From Macrococcoides canis (GTDB lineage: Bacteria > Bacillota > Bacilli > Staphylococcales > Staphylococcaceae): a stretch of 64,000 bases of DNA. The notes beneath the pieces are model-generated. The model was not told the DNA's origin, made no database searches, and saw nothing but the letters and a program-made list of their open reading frames with translations. The stretch lies in assembly GCF_002119805.1 (NCBI RefSeq), contig NZ_CP021059.1:310001-374000 (forward strand). Reading direction: 5' to 3'. Position numbers and translations under genes: made by a program. Positions 12,509-20,457 of this stretch are shown here, piece by piece. Position 1 is the stretch's first letter. Each line of letters opens with the position of its first letter.

Positions 12509-12528
12509 AGTTACCTTTTAGTTACCCC
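12509..12528 (+). repeat. possible integrase arm site, left
   Basis: AGTTACC occurs twice with an 11-bp period (12509 and 12520). The same doublet in the same orientation and spacing occurs at 16627-16646, just inside the other end of the island. Short paired direct repeats flanking a core are typical of tyrosine-integrase arm-binding sites. Confidence 0.5.
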
Positions 12529-12677
12529 TTGGGGAACTATTTTGTTTGAAACCTATTAAAAATTCAATGATATGAAACTGTATGACACCATATGAAATGA
12601 CCAGGTTTTTCTTTGGGATTCATACGTTAAAAAGAACATATCGATAATAATATGTTCTTCTGAAGTGCCTATTAATT

Positions 12678-13103
12678 TTATTTTCTTTTAGTAAATAAAT
12701 GATAAGCGATTCCAAATTGATCTTTAACATAGCCGTAACCATCAGTATAGAATTCAGGACTAAATTCTTTTAAAATTTCAGCATTTAATGACACTAAATG
12801 ATCGTATACTTTTTTAGTTTGTTCAACATGCTCAAAAGTCATACATAAAGATATATTGTTTCCTTTTATAATGGGAAGACCTTCTGTATCATCAGCTAAC
12901 ATTATTTTAATATCACCTAGGCTCATCACACATTGATCAATCTTTTCTAATTCATTTAAGTCCAAATCCGCACGTGCATTTTCAGGTCTGTCTTTTATTC
13001 TTTGAATGTAAATCGTTTTCGCACCGAATACTTCCTCTAATTGTTTTCTTAAATCCTCTGCATTATTTGTAATTAAAAAATATGGACTTACTTCAAAGTT
13101 CAT
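12678..13103 (-). CDS. VOC (glyoxalase/PhnB-like) protein
   Basis: 141 residues of a single vicinal-oxygen-chelate module: an N-terminal half starting MNFEVSPYFLITNNAEDL and a C-terminal half ending GYGYVKDQFGIAYHLFTK, which has the DxFG(I/V)xW-like turn of PhnB relatives. Substrate unknown. It is transcribed divergently from the WYL regulator 81 bp away, so it is probably that regulator's target. A TAGGAGG site fixes the start. It lies inside the rpsI island. Confidence 0.75.
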   Translation of the reverse strand: MNFEVSPYFLITNNAEDLRKQLEEVFGAKTIYIQRIKDRPENARADLDLNELEKIDQCVMSLGDIKIMLADDTEGLPIIKGNNISLCMTFEHVEQTKKVYDHLVSLNAEILKEFSPEFYTDGYGYVKDQFGIAYHLFTKRK

Positions 13104-13184
13104 AATTAATACCTCCTAAAAATATTTGATATAATCATATTAATATTAAAAGGTATCAGTTTACGACACTGTAAGGGGAAGTTT

Positions 13185-14126
13185 ATGAAAAAATCTACGC
13201 GATTAAATCACATGATGACGTTTATTAATGAAAATCCAGAATTCAAATTAATCGATTTAATGAATGAGTTTAATGTATCTAGAAGTACAGCGTTAAGAGA
13301 TATTAAAGATCTAGAATATCTAGGTGTTCCGTTATATAGCACGAATGGAAAAAAGGGTGGTTATAAAGTTATTAGAGATAGATATGTTACTAAAATTGGT
13401 TTTACAGATGAAGAAATGGTTAACATGATGTTTGCGTTAAATAGTATATCATCGATTAAACAATTACCATTTCAAGTTACATATGAACAACTTTACAGAA
13501 AGCTATATCAGAATATGGCAGCAGATCAAAAAGCATTAGTTAAACAGTATGAGAATAAATTTAGGTACTTTAATAGCGAGAATATGGATATGAAAAATAA
13601 CTTAATGAAAGATATATTAACAGCGATAGTTAGTAAAAAATTCATATCATTGAAATATGGAGAGAGAAATTATAAAAATATAATCGGTATAGGTTATATT
13701 TATAAAAATAATAAGTGGTATTTAATTATTTATGACGAAAAGAGTAATATAGTAAAGATTTTAGATAATAATAAAATTCAGTCATTGCTGATTGGTGAGT
13801 TGATAAAAAAAGAAATACCTGTTGATTTAAGTAATTTTGAAGAGTATATGATAAAGGGAGAATCAATTCAAATTGAAATAACTTGTGACAACGTTGGCAT
13901 TAGCAATATTCAAAATTACCTATGGACGAAGTATTCTATAGATGAAGTAGATGAAGGTATATTCAATTTCAAAACGATTATTAACAAGAATGATATAGAT
14001 TTTATCGCTCAATTATTATATCGAGAGAGTTTGAATATAATTGAAATTGAACCGAAAGTATTGAAAAATAAACTGAATGAAATAATGAAAATGAATATAA
14101 TAAAAATGACTAACAGTGGTTTTTAA
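13185..14126 (+). CDS. HTH/WYL-domain transcriptional regulator
   Basis: 313 residues. The N-terminal 60 residues form a winged helix (LIDLMNEFNVSRSTALRDIKDLEYLGVPL, then GGYKV) of the YafY/DeoR-like type. The rest has the layout of a WYL domain (around residues 140-210, VSKKFISLKYGERNYKNIIGIGYIYKNNKWYLII) with a C-terminal extension. WYL domains bind ligands or nucleic acids. This one could control the divergent VOC gene. WYL regulators also occur in defence islands, so control of the ApeA-like module is possible. Start set by AAGGGGAAG. Confidence 0.8.
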   Translation: MKKSTRLNHMMTFINENPEFKLIDLMNEFNVSRSTALRDIKDLEYLGVPLYSTNGKKGGYKVIRDRYVTKIGFTDEEMVNMMFALNSISSIKQLPFQVTYEQLYRKLYQNMAADQKALVKQYENKFRYFNSENMDMKNNLMKDILTAIVSKKFISLKYGERNYKNIIGIGYIYKNNKWYLIIYDEKSNIVKILDNNKIQSLLIGELIKKEIPVDLSNFEEYMIKGESIQIEITCDNVGISNIQNYLWTKYSIDEVDEGIFNFKTIINKNDIDFIAQLLYRESLNIIEIEPKVLKNKLNEIMKMNIIKMTNSGF

Positions 14127-14500
14127 CCCTGAGGTTATGGAATCAGATACTAGATTTGATCTAATTAGAAAAGTATATATTAATCAGATGATAAATATGT
14201 TAATCGCATTTAAATTATAATAGCCCAATATAATTATAATCGGACGATACCAAGAAAACTTTATACCTGGAAATAGTTTATTAACTAGTCTACAATTACC
14301 TCTAAATTTAACCTAATATAAAAGAAGCTTATATTAGAAATAGGAATAATATATAATATTATTATGTGGAGAAATCCAACGTGTGTATATTAAGATATGA
14401 AAAATCTTAAAAATAGTTCAATAGAAAAAATAGTAATTGAAAATAATATTTCGATATAATTTAAAATAAATTTAATGATTAGTTGGTGAAACATTCAATA
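14127..14500. other. AT-rich gap without a gene
   Basis: About 370 bp between the WYL regulator and the membrane protein gene. It is very AT-rich, has stops in all frames, and shows no convincing hairpin terminator or conserved element. It presumably holds the promoter of the following two-gene module. Confidence 0.6.
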
Positions 14501-15223
14501 ATGAGAGAATTTTTAAACAGCAAGTTTGTAGGATTTATATTATTTTGCTTAGTTTTCATACCATCATTAATTGGTTATTTAATTACTGAACCTAAATGGC
14601 TTTTCGGTCACACTAGTGCAGATGCCAATGCATGGTTAGGATTTTGGGGAAGTTTTCTTGGAGGTATAATAGGAACATTAGCAGTTATTTTAGTTGCCTA
14701 TCTCCAAAATAATCATCAACTTAAGTTATTAAAAATTCAAAATAAAGAACAGAGAATTCTTAATGATCAAGTTATAAATTTAGAAAAACAAAAACTAAAA
14801 AATGAAGTCTTGATGAATATTTTACAAGAAATTCAGAGCTATAATGAAAAGTTAACAGAGATATCTGTGAATTATACGATAACTGGTAATATATTATTGA
14901 ATGGTAATGGGAAGAAATCGAGAAAATCTTCAGAAGAAATATTTTTTGATTTACTTCAAAAAGAAGAAAAAAATAAATTAGAAGCTAATAGTATATTGCA
15001 TAGAACTATAAAAAAATATTCTACACTAGATGAAGGTGAATTGGAATTAGAAGTTTTAAACTTCACTAGCGGATTTTATATTTATTATGATGAAAATAAA
15101 TTATCAAAAGAAGAACTAGATAAACTCCACACTATTTTACAAAATGAAATTAAATCTGCAATGGAAAAAGGACTATATGCTGAAAGTTTGATTATTTTGA
15201 AGATAAAAGAATTATATAAATAA
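14501..15223 (+). CDS. two-TM coiled-coil membrane protein, partner of ApeA-like gene
   Basis: 240 residues from ATG 14501 (GGTGA upstream; a TTG at 14483 would add six residues). Two hydrophobic segments occupy about residues 10-30 and 50-72, the second in the context WLGFWGSFLGGIIGTLAVILVAYL. A long charged helix rich in K, E, Q and N follows and looks coiled-coil. This two-TM plus coiled-coil layout recurs in accessory proteins of mobile elements and defence loci. The next gene starts 20 bp downstream, so the two are probably co-transcribed. Function unknown. Confidence 0.7.
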   Translation: MREFLNSKFVGFILFCLVFIPSLIGYLITEPKWLFGHTSADANAWLGFWGSFLGGIIGTLAVILVAYLQNNHQLKLLKIQNKEQRILNDQVINLEKQKLKNEVLMNILQEIQSYNEKLTEISVNYTITGNILLNGNGKKSRKSSEEIFFDLLQKEEKNKLEANSILHRTIKKYSTLDEGELELEVLNFTSGFYIYYDENKLSKEELDKLHTILQNEIKSAMEKGLYAESLIILKIKELYK

Positions 15224-15243
15224 AAATTAAGGAATATAAAAGT

Positions 15244-16605
15244 ATGAAAATTATTGATGAAAGTTTAAACTCAACATTTACAATAATGTCTCTATGGAGT
15301 TTAGAGAGTGATGGAGAATTTGAAATAACGGGAAATTTAGAATATGATGATGGGGATATTAAGCTTACTTTGCTTAATACAGATTTTAGTATTGAAGATA
15401 AATTTAATGAAATATATGGAAAAGATTCTAAAGGAAATTGCATAATATTAAAAGAAATTTTTGTAAAACAACAGTTAGAAGGTAGTATAAATTCATGTAT
15501 TTTAATAGCAAATAAAATGTTTGTAGGTAAATCGTTTTTTGAAGAAATTAAGGTAAGTGAAGTAACTTTCTCAGCAAATGAATATTCCGAGTGGATTAAT
15601 AAAAACATAATTACTTTTAAAGGTGGTTTTGTAAAATTATCTAGAGAAAATATCAAGTCTGATGAGATAAAGTTATCTAACAACGTCAATGTTTATGATT
15701 ATCTTAAAGGGAAGGAAAGCGTAAATAGAAATAGTGTTAACCTCACTCAAGAAAAGTGTTTTAAAATTAAATTTATAAATATGGTAGATTTTGAGGATGC
15801 ATTTGAGATTACTAATAGATTTAAAAATTTAACTGCAATCATAATGAAAAAGCCTATTAATTTTTTATGGGTGGATTTGAGAATATGTGAATATAAATAT
15901 AGAATGTTTTATTCTCAGAATAATGCTAAATCCACAAATAAAATAAAGGGAATATCATATAGTGAAATTGATAATCTTGAAGATATTTATAGAAATTGGT
16001 TTAATTTAAAAGATGATTTAAAGGTTTTAGAAAATGTAATAGTCTTAAATGAAACATTACCTACCTATTTAAACACTAAGCTTATTGATGCAATTAAAGC
16101 GTTGGAAGTTTATCATAGAAATTTCATGGATCAAGGTGAACATGTTGAATTGCCTTCAACCATTGAAGAAGATAGAATTAAATTGATGCAATTTATTGAA
16201 GATAATATCATAGCTGAAGAATACTTTCTTGGAAAAGTTATGCATGAAGAACAAGGATATAATCTAAACAGTCGATTGGTCAAGATATTTACTTCTCTTC
16301 CGCAAAATTTGAAAGAAAAATATATAAAAAAATCTAATAAAAAGATGAGTAAATCAATAAGTAGTTTAGCATATATATTAACTGAAACACGCAACAATTA
16401 CGTTCATGCAGACGATATGACTAGGTACCCCAAGTCCTTAAAAGACAGTGAGGAGATTTCTGACATGATAGAAAAATTGAAGGATATTATTTGGTATTTA
16501 TACTTAAAAACAATAGGAATTGAAGAAACAATACTAATTGATAAGTTGATTCCAAAACAATATAAGTTTGAATGGCCAGATTTAGAACAATTCAAACCAA
16601 AATAA
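15244..16605 (+). CDS. ApeA-like HEPN protein, putative antiphage effector
   Basis: 453 residues. The N-terminal half is beta-rich and resembles the ApeA N-terminal domain (VGKSFFEEIKVSEVTFSANEYSEWI, then CFKIKFINMVDFEDAFEI). The C-terminal part is helical with LIDAIKALEVYHRNFMDQG and ends in a HEPN domain whose RNase motif RNNYVH lies at residues 383-388 (R383, H388, the Rx4H form). ApeA is a single-gene abortive-infection defence protein in E. coli; HEPN domains usually cut RNA. Family assignment comes from sequence reading, not a search. It is AT-rich, co-directional with the preceding membrane gene, and is the last gene of the rpsI island. Confidence 0.75.
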   Translation: MKIIDESLNSTFTIMSLWSLESDGEFEITGNLEYDDGDIKLTLLNTDFSIEDKFNEIYGKDSKGNCIILKEIFVKQQLEGSINSCILIANKMFVGKSFFEEIKVSEVTFSANEYSEWINKNIITFKGGFVKLSRENIKSDEIKLSNNVNVYDYLKGKESVNRNSVNLTQEKCFKIKFINMVDFEDAFEITNRFKNLTAIIMKKPINFLWVDLRICEYKYRMFYSQNNAKSTNKIKGISYSEIDNLEDIYRNWFNLKDDLKVLENVIVLNETLPTYLNTKLIDAIKALEVYHRNFMDQGEHVELPSTIEEDRIKLMQFIEDNIIAEEYFLGKVMHEEQGYNLNSRLVKIFTSLPQNLKEKYIKKSNKKMSKSISSLAYILTETRNNYVHADDMTRYPKSLKDSEEISDMIEKLKDIIWYLYLKTIGIEETILIDKLIPKQYKFEWPDLEQFKPK

Positions 16606-16626
16606 CCACCGGCCAGCAGTTTATTT

Positions 16627-16646
16627 AGTTACCCTTTAGTTACCCC
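16627..16646 (+). repeat. possible integrase arm site, right
   Basis: AGTTACCC at 16627 and AGTTACCCC at 16638, 11 bp apart, match the doublet at 12509-12528 in sequence, orientation and spacing. Confidence 0.5.
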
Positions 16647-16750
16647 TGAGTGATATTTGATGCAATTCTATGTAATCGAAAAAATCAGAAATCCTTTAAT
16701 ATCAAGGCTTAAGACAGTCTATATAACTGTACGAAACCCTAAAGTTTTTT

Positions 16751-16810
16751 GAACGTAAAAAACCAGGTTTTAAAGGCGCTCGTCGTTCACCACAGTTCTC
16801 AAAACGTTAA
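16751..16810 (+). pseudogene. rpsI 3'-end fragment (right attachment copy)
   Basis: Sixty bases encoding [19 protein letters not shown] plus stop, matching the last 19 codons of rpsI with a few changes (for example Leu to Phe). There is no start and no upstream rpsI sequence, so this is not a gene but the duplicated target left at the far end of an integrated element. The 42-bp identical core is 16770-16811. Confidence 0.85.
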
Positions 16811-16836
16811 TATCGTTGTTATATCAACGTTTAAAG

Positions 16837-16870
16837 CACTCTTTGGATTATTCCGAAGAGTGTTTTTTTT
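16837..16870 (+). terminator. rpsI terminator, right copy
   Basis: GCACTCTTTGGA / TCCGAAGAGTG stem with eight T, near-identical to 12455-12488. It may be the original chromosomal rpsI terminator displaced by the island. Confidence 0.75.
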
Positions 16871-16973
16871 GTGATAAATTTCTTAGTCGTCATCCGATTT
16901 ATAATATATTATCTGTATATGCTATTATAGAGTTTAAGATTAGGTAGATTTAATGCGATGGGGTGGTTTAATT

Positions 16974-18629
16974 TTGGATATTTTAGAGATTATTAAAAAT
17001 GGTGAGACTAATACAGTCGAATTTAAGAGTTGGAAGAAGTCATCAAATTTTAAAGAATTGATTGATTTGTTAGTGAAAGAAGCGGTAGGATTTGCGAACA
17101 CTAAAGGTGGAATTATTTTTGTTGGTGTTGAAGACAATGGAGATATTACAGGTTGTGAAAATTTTGAAACTCAAAATATAATAGAATCTATTTATGATAA
17201 GACGATACCAAAATTGTTCACTGATATTGAAGTGATAAAAGTAGAAGATAAAAATATTTTAGTGATCACTGTTGAGAAGTCTGCTAATAAAGTTTCTACA
17301 TCAAAAGGTGTTTCTTATAAACGTTTGGGGAAAAATACGAAACCTGATTATCCAGTGGAATATAGTTCAAACAGAATAGATGGATTTAAAGAAGATTATT
17401 CATCTAAAATTATTGAGCCATCAAACAAAAATGATATTGATTTCTATGAGGTAGAAAATTTAAAACGTAAATTACAAGCACGTGATAAAGACTCAACATT
17501 GTATAACCTTGATGATATTAGCTTTTTGAAAGATTTAGAACTAATTGAAGTAGTGGATGAAGAGATAAAACTTACAGTTGCAGGGTGTTTATTTGTTGGA
17601 ACAGAACAAGCTATTTCAAAATTTCTACCCCAATCAGAAATTATTGTATTAACTTATAAAGAAGGAATTACTGAGTATTATAAAAGATTGGATTTAAAAA
17701 TACCATTACTTAGATCCTTGGATAGAATTCACCATATTTTTGAAGATCAAAATACAATACAGAATATCCAAATTGGTTTATTTAAGCTAGAAGTTTTAGA
17801 TTATCCTATAAATGTGTTTCAAGAGGCCTTATTAAACGCTATGACACATAGAGATTATGAAAATCAATCATCGATTATAATAAAATTTTATCCTGAGGAA
17901 ATACATATTGAAAATCCAGGCGCTTTTCCTGAAGGTGTTAATAGTAAAAATATCATTAGTCACCAATCTACACCTAGAAATAAGTTAATTGCAGAAACTT
18001 TTCAAAAGTTAAAATATGTTCAAAGATCTGGGCAAGGGGTAGACATTATATTTAAAGATATGTTGGCCCTTGGAAAGTCAGCACCTGATTACACACTTTT
18101 TAGTAATTCTGTTCAACTCATTCTTCGCAGTGCAATGGAAGATATTGAGTTTTTAAAATTTATTACAAAAGAAGAAGAAAAGCATAGTACATTTTCAGTA
18201 CAAGAAATATGTATATTAAAATATATAAAAAGTAATAAAAAAATATCTTTGTCTGAAGCAGCAGAAGTAGCGCAGGTTAGTAATCAATCTGTACAAGTGA
18301 TATTAAATGATTTAATTCAAAAAAAGAATATAATTCAAAGAGAACATAGAAATAGCTATATGTTTACTCATAGAGTTTATGCAGAATTTGAAAATCAGAT
18401 TGAATATATTAAAGATAAAGAATTTGATGAACAAAAAGGTGAGGTTATGATATTAGAGTACCTTTCCAAAAATGAATTTATTACGAGAAGAGAAGTAGAA
18501 AGATTATGCGGTTTTTCATCCACTACAAGTAAAAGGATTTTAAAAAGTTTAAGAGATAAAGAAAAAATAGTATTAATTGGGCAATCTTCGTCAAGTAAGT
18601 ATAAATTAAAAGCGGATTTAAATGATTAG
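16974..18629 (+). CDS. AlbA_2 / ATP-binding transcriptional regulator (COG2865-like)
   Basis: 551 residues from TTG 16974, preceded by GGGGTGG; ATG 16953 gives seven more residues but a poor site. The N-terminus is an AlbA_2 domain (NTVEFKSW, then AVGFANTKGGIIFVGVEDNGDITG). The middle has a GHKL-like ATPase part (EALLNAMTHRDYENQ, IHIENPGAFPEG, RSGQGVDIIFKDM). Two winged-helix segments follow (SLSEAAEVAQVSNQSVQVIL and FITRREVERLCGFSSTTSKR). Such proteins are found near mobile and stress loci. It starts just outside the right rpsI copy. After the TAG stop the frame stays open through an 11-bp tandem repeat. Confidence 0.85.
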   Translation: MDILEIIKNGETNTVEFKSWKKSSNFKELIDLLVKEAVGFANTKGGIIFVGVEDNGDITGCENFETQNIIESIYDKTIPKLFTDIEVIKVEDKNILVITVEKSANKVSTSKGVSYKRLGKNTKPDYPVEYSSNRIDGFKEDYSSKIIEPSNKNDIDFYEVENLKRKLQARDKDSTLYNLDDISFLKDLELIEVVDEEIKLTVAGCLFVGTEQAISKFLPQSEIIVLTYKEGITEYYKRLDLKIPLLRSLDRIHHIFEDQNTIQNIQIGLFKLEVLDYPINVFQEALLNAMTHRDYENQSSIIIKFYPEEIHIENPGAFPEGVNSKNIISHQSTPRNKLIAETFQKLKYVQRSGQGVDIIFKDMLALGKSAPDYTLFSNSVQLILRSAMEDIEFLKFITKEEEKHSTFSVQEICILKYIKSNKKISLSEAAEVAQVSNQSVQVILNDLIQKKNIIQREHRNSYMFTHRVYAEFENQIEYIKDKEFDEQKGEVMILEYLSKNEFITRREVERLCGFSSTTSKRILKSLRDKEKIVLIGQSSSSKYKLKADLND

Positions 18630-18651
18630 TTTTTAATTAAAATAAAACTAC

Positions 18652-18714
18652 TGGACCGAGATTGGACCGAGATTGGACCGAGATTGGACCGAGATTGGAC
18701 TGAGATTGGACCGC
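18652..18714 (+). repeat. 11-bp tandem repeat (TGGACCGAGAT)
   Basis: Five full units, one with a C to T change, and a partial sixth, starting 23 bp after the AlbA_2 stop codon. Because 11 is not a multiple of three, all frames cycle through the same 11-residue repeat. In the frame of the upstream gene it reads DRDWTEIGPRL twice and is open from 18630 to a TAG at 18726. Confidence 0.9.
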
Positions 18715-18934
18715 AAATAATACTTTAGTTTAGCAAAAAATGAACAATAGTAATACCGCTAGATACGGAAGAAAAATTAGAATTAAAATATCCTTATAAT
18801 ACTACCAATAGCAAACAAACATATATGCTTATAGTATTTATAATGTTTCTGGAATATTTATATCTAATATGAATAATGATATAAATAAAGATGAAAAATA
18901 TATAAACATAAATTCAAAACCCGAGGTGTTTCAT

Positions 18935-19264
18935 ATGTACAAACTTGCGCGTATTTATGATAAACATATTCCTGATGGTAAGCGCGTACTCGTAGATCGT
19001 ATTTGGCCGAGAGGGATAAGTAAAGATGATGCAGATTTAGATGAATGGTTAAAGGATATTGCTCCGAGTTCGGATCTTAGAAAGTGGTTTGATCATGATC
19101 CTGATAAGTTCTCTGATTTTAAGAAGAAGTATAAAGATGAACTTAAAGACAACGATGCTGTTAAGGAATTAAAGGATATGAAAGGTACGGTTGTGTTACT
19201 TTATGGCGCAAAGGATGAAAAACATAATCATGCTGTTGTTCTAAAGGAATTTCTAGAGGAATAG
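18935..19264 (+). CDS. DUF488 family protein
   Basis: 109 residues beginning MYKLARIYD and containing VLVDRIWPRGISKDDADLDEWLKDIAPSSDLRKWFDHDP, the diagnostic block of the short DUF488 (YeaO-like) family. The conserved RxWPRG and WFxHDP motifs are intact. Function is not established. GAGGTG eight bases upstream of 18935 fixes the start; an ORF from 18869 has no site and unrelated residues. Confidence 0.88.
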   Translation: MYKLARIYDKHIPDGKRVLVDRIWPRGISKDDADLDEWLKDIAPSSDLRKWFDHDPDKFSDFKKKYKDELKDNDAVKELKDMKGTVVLLYGAKDEKHNHAVVLKEFLEE

Positions 19265-19266
19265 TA

Positions 19267-19310
19267 AAATCGGATCACTTGGAATAAAGTGATTCGATTT
19301 ATTATGTTTT
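19267..19310 (+). terminator. terminator-like hairpin after DUF488
   Basis: AAATCGGATCACTT pairs with AAGTGATTCGATTT around a six-base loop; the following tract is A/T-mixed rather than pure T. Confidence 0.55.
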
Positions 19311-19484
19311 ATTAATTACATCATAATGTAAACCGAGCGAGCCTGTAGAGAATGTTTCACTACTGATGAGTTTTAATGATTGCGAGAAGTCTTTGAAAAA
19401 GAGAAAGGTATTGGCCGTTTAATAATTGAAACTATAGAGATGGATGAATACTATGAAAGAGTACAATGTATTGAAAGACTGTTA
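19311..19484. other. decayed sequence with an unassigned coding-like relic
   Basis: Between DUF488 and the LacI relic. On the plus strand near 19393-19490 a short open stretch reads FEKEKGIGRLIIETIEMDE, protein-like but without a start codon, ribosome binding site or recognised family. It looks like a fragment of a lost gene. Confidence 0.4.
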
Positions 19485-19800
19485 TCACTTTTTCATTATT
19501 TTATTTTCTGTAATAATACCTGAATATATCTTATGGATTGGTCTAACTGTTTTGTCTTTTAGGTGGTGTATAAGAAACCCTGAAGCGTCTTTCGCCATTT
19601 GATCAATTGGAATTGCGATACTATTAAGTGGTGGAGAAGTAACTAAGCAAATATCCTGATTATCAATTCCGATTAAATCGATATTTTGACCTAAAACACT
19701 TTGGATACCTGCTGATACATAATCATTTCCTGCATATACCATCTATTTGATTATGATTTTTCTTTATATTGGTTCCAATTTTTTTACCATCTTTTATGCT
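19485..19800 (-). pseudogene. LacI-family regulator, frameshifted C-terminal relic
   Basis: The minus strand encodes the C-terminal part of a LacI-type sugar-binding domain: AGNDYVSAGIQSVLG, then DLIGIDNQD, SIAIPIDQMAKDASGFLI and a tail with IYSGIITENKIMKK. Immediately upstream, in another frame, it continues as SIKDGKKIGTNIKKNHNQIDG, so a -1 shift near 19742 breaks the gene. The DNA-binding half is missing or beyond recognition. A plus-strand ORF at 19747-19938 is antisense to this relic and is not counted as a gene. Confidence 0.7.
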
Positions 19801-19938
19801 ATAAGCCCCAGTGAAATTGCTGTTATTAATGGTATAGAAGATTTTGACGTACCTATAACTACAAATAAATATATGGTTGACGATATTTTGGATGATTATT
19901 TGATTTCAAATATCAATACTTTTAATATAGATATATAA

Positions 19939-20457
19939 AATCTATAAATCTACTAAAGTATATAAATATACAAGATATAATTAAAGTTAAATAAATTGTT
20001 TTGTAATATGATAATAAGTTGATTTTTTCGTGAAAACCTTATGATATATTATTGATAATATATTGCATTTAAATATTTCCATTGTAAATGTCAATAAAAA
20101 GAGAAGTGTGGCAAACACTCCTCTTGTAAATCAGTTTAAACTGTGACTAGCTTTTATTAGTATTTTTATTTCCACTAATCTGTGTCAAGTATATGGATAG
20201 CTATTTTTTCTTTGTCAATTAATCTAATAAATTCTGAGATTAGTCTAATAAACTAGTCCATTAAAATTGTACTATCTTATAAATCTGGATATAGAGAATT
20301 TATAATATTACATTGCTTCGCTTGATACTTTTTATACAAAGATATTATATATTTCTTTTAAAAATTTAATTGATGGATATGAAGAACCTTTAGAACCATA
20401 ATATAAGTATTTAAAATCTTAGAATATTTTTAATGAATATGTAAAGGAGACGGTTGC
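19939..20457. other. 520-bp decayed, gene-free region
   Basis: No intact gene. The minus strand around 20174-20260 reads FIRLISEFIRLIDKEKIAIH and then stops, followed by a minus-strand terminator. The plus strand just before the next gene reads FKNLIDGYEEPLEP and then a stop. Both look like ends of genes whose bodies are gone, so the region appears to be a deletion scar. Confidence 0.45.
20099..20125 (-). terminator. minus-strand intrinsic terminator
   Basis: AAGAG-AGTGT / ACACT-CTCTT stem with one internal mismatch pair. On the minus strand it is followed by a T run, so it once ended a minus-strand gene that is now degraded. Confidence 0.6.

Noticed and set aside
15192-15689. 165-aa minus-strand ORF opposite the ApeA-like gene
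   Set aside because: Opposite an intact 453-codon gene, hydrophobic random composition, no ribosome binding site.
18652-18714. Short tandem repeats as a CRISPR array
   Set aside because: Units are 11 bp and directly adjacent without spacers, and no cas genes exist in the window.
19747-19938. 63-aa plus-strand ORF as a gene
   Set aside because: No ribosome binding site, and it is antisense to the upstream part of the frameshifted LacI relic.
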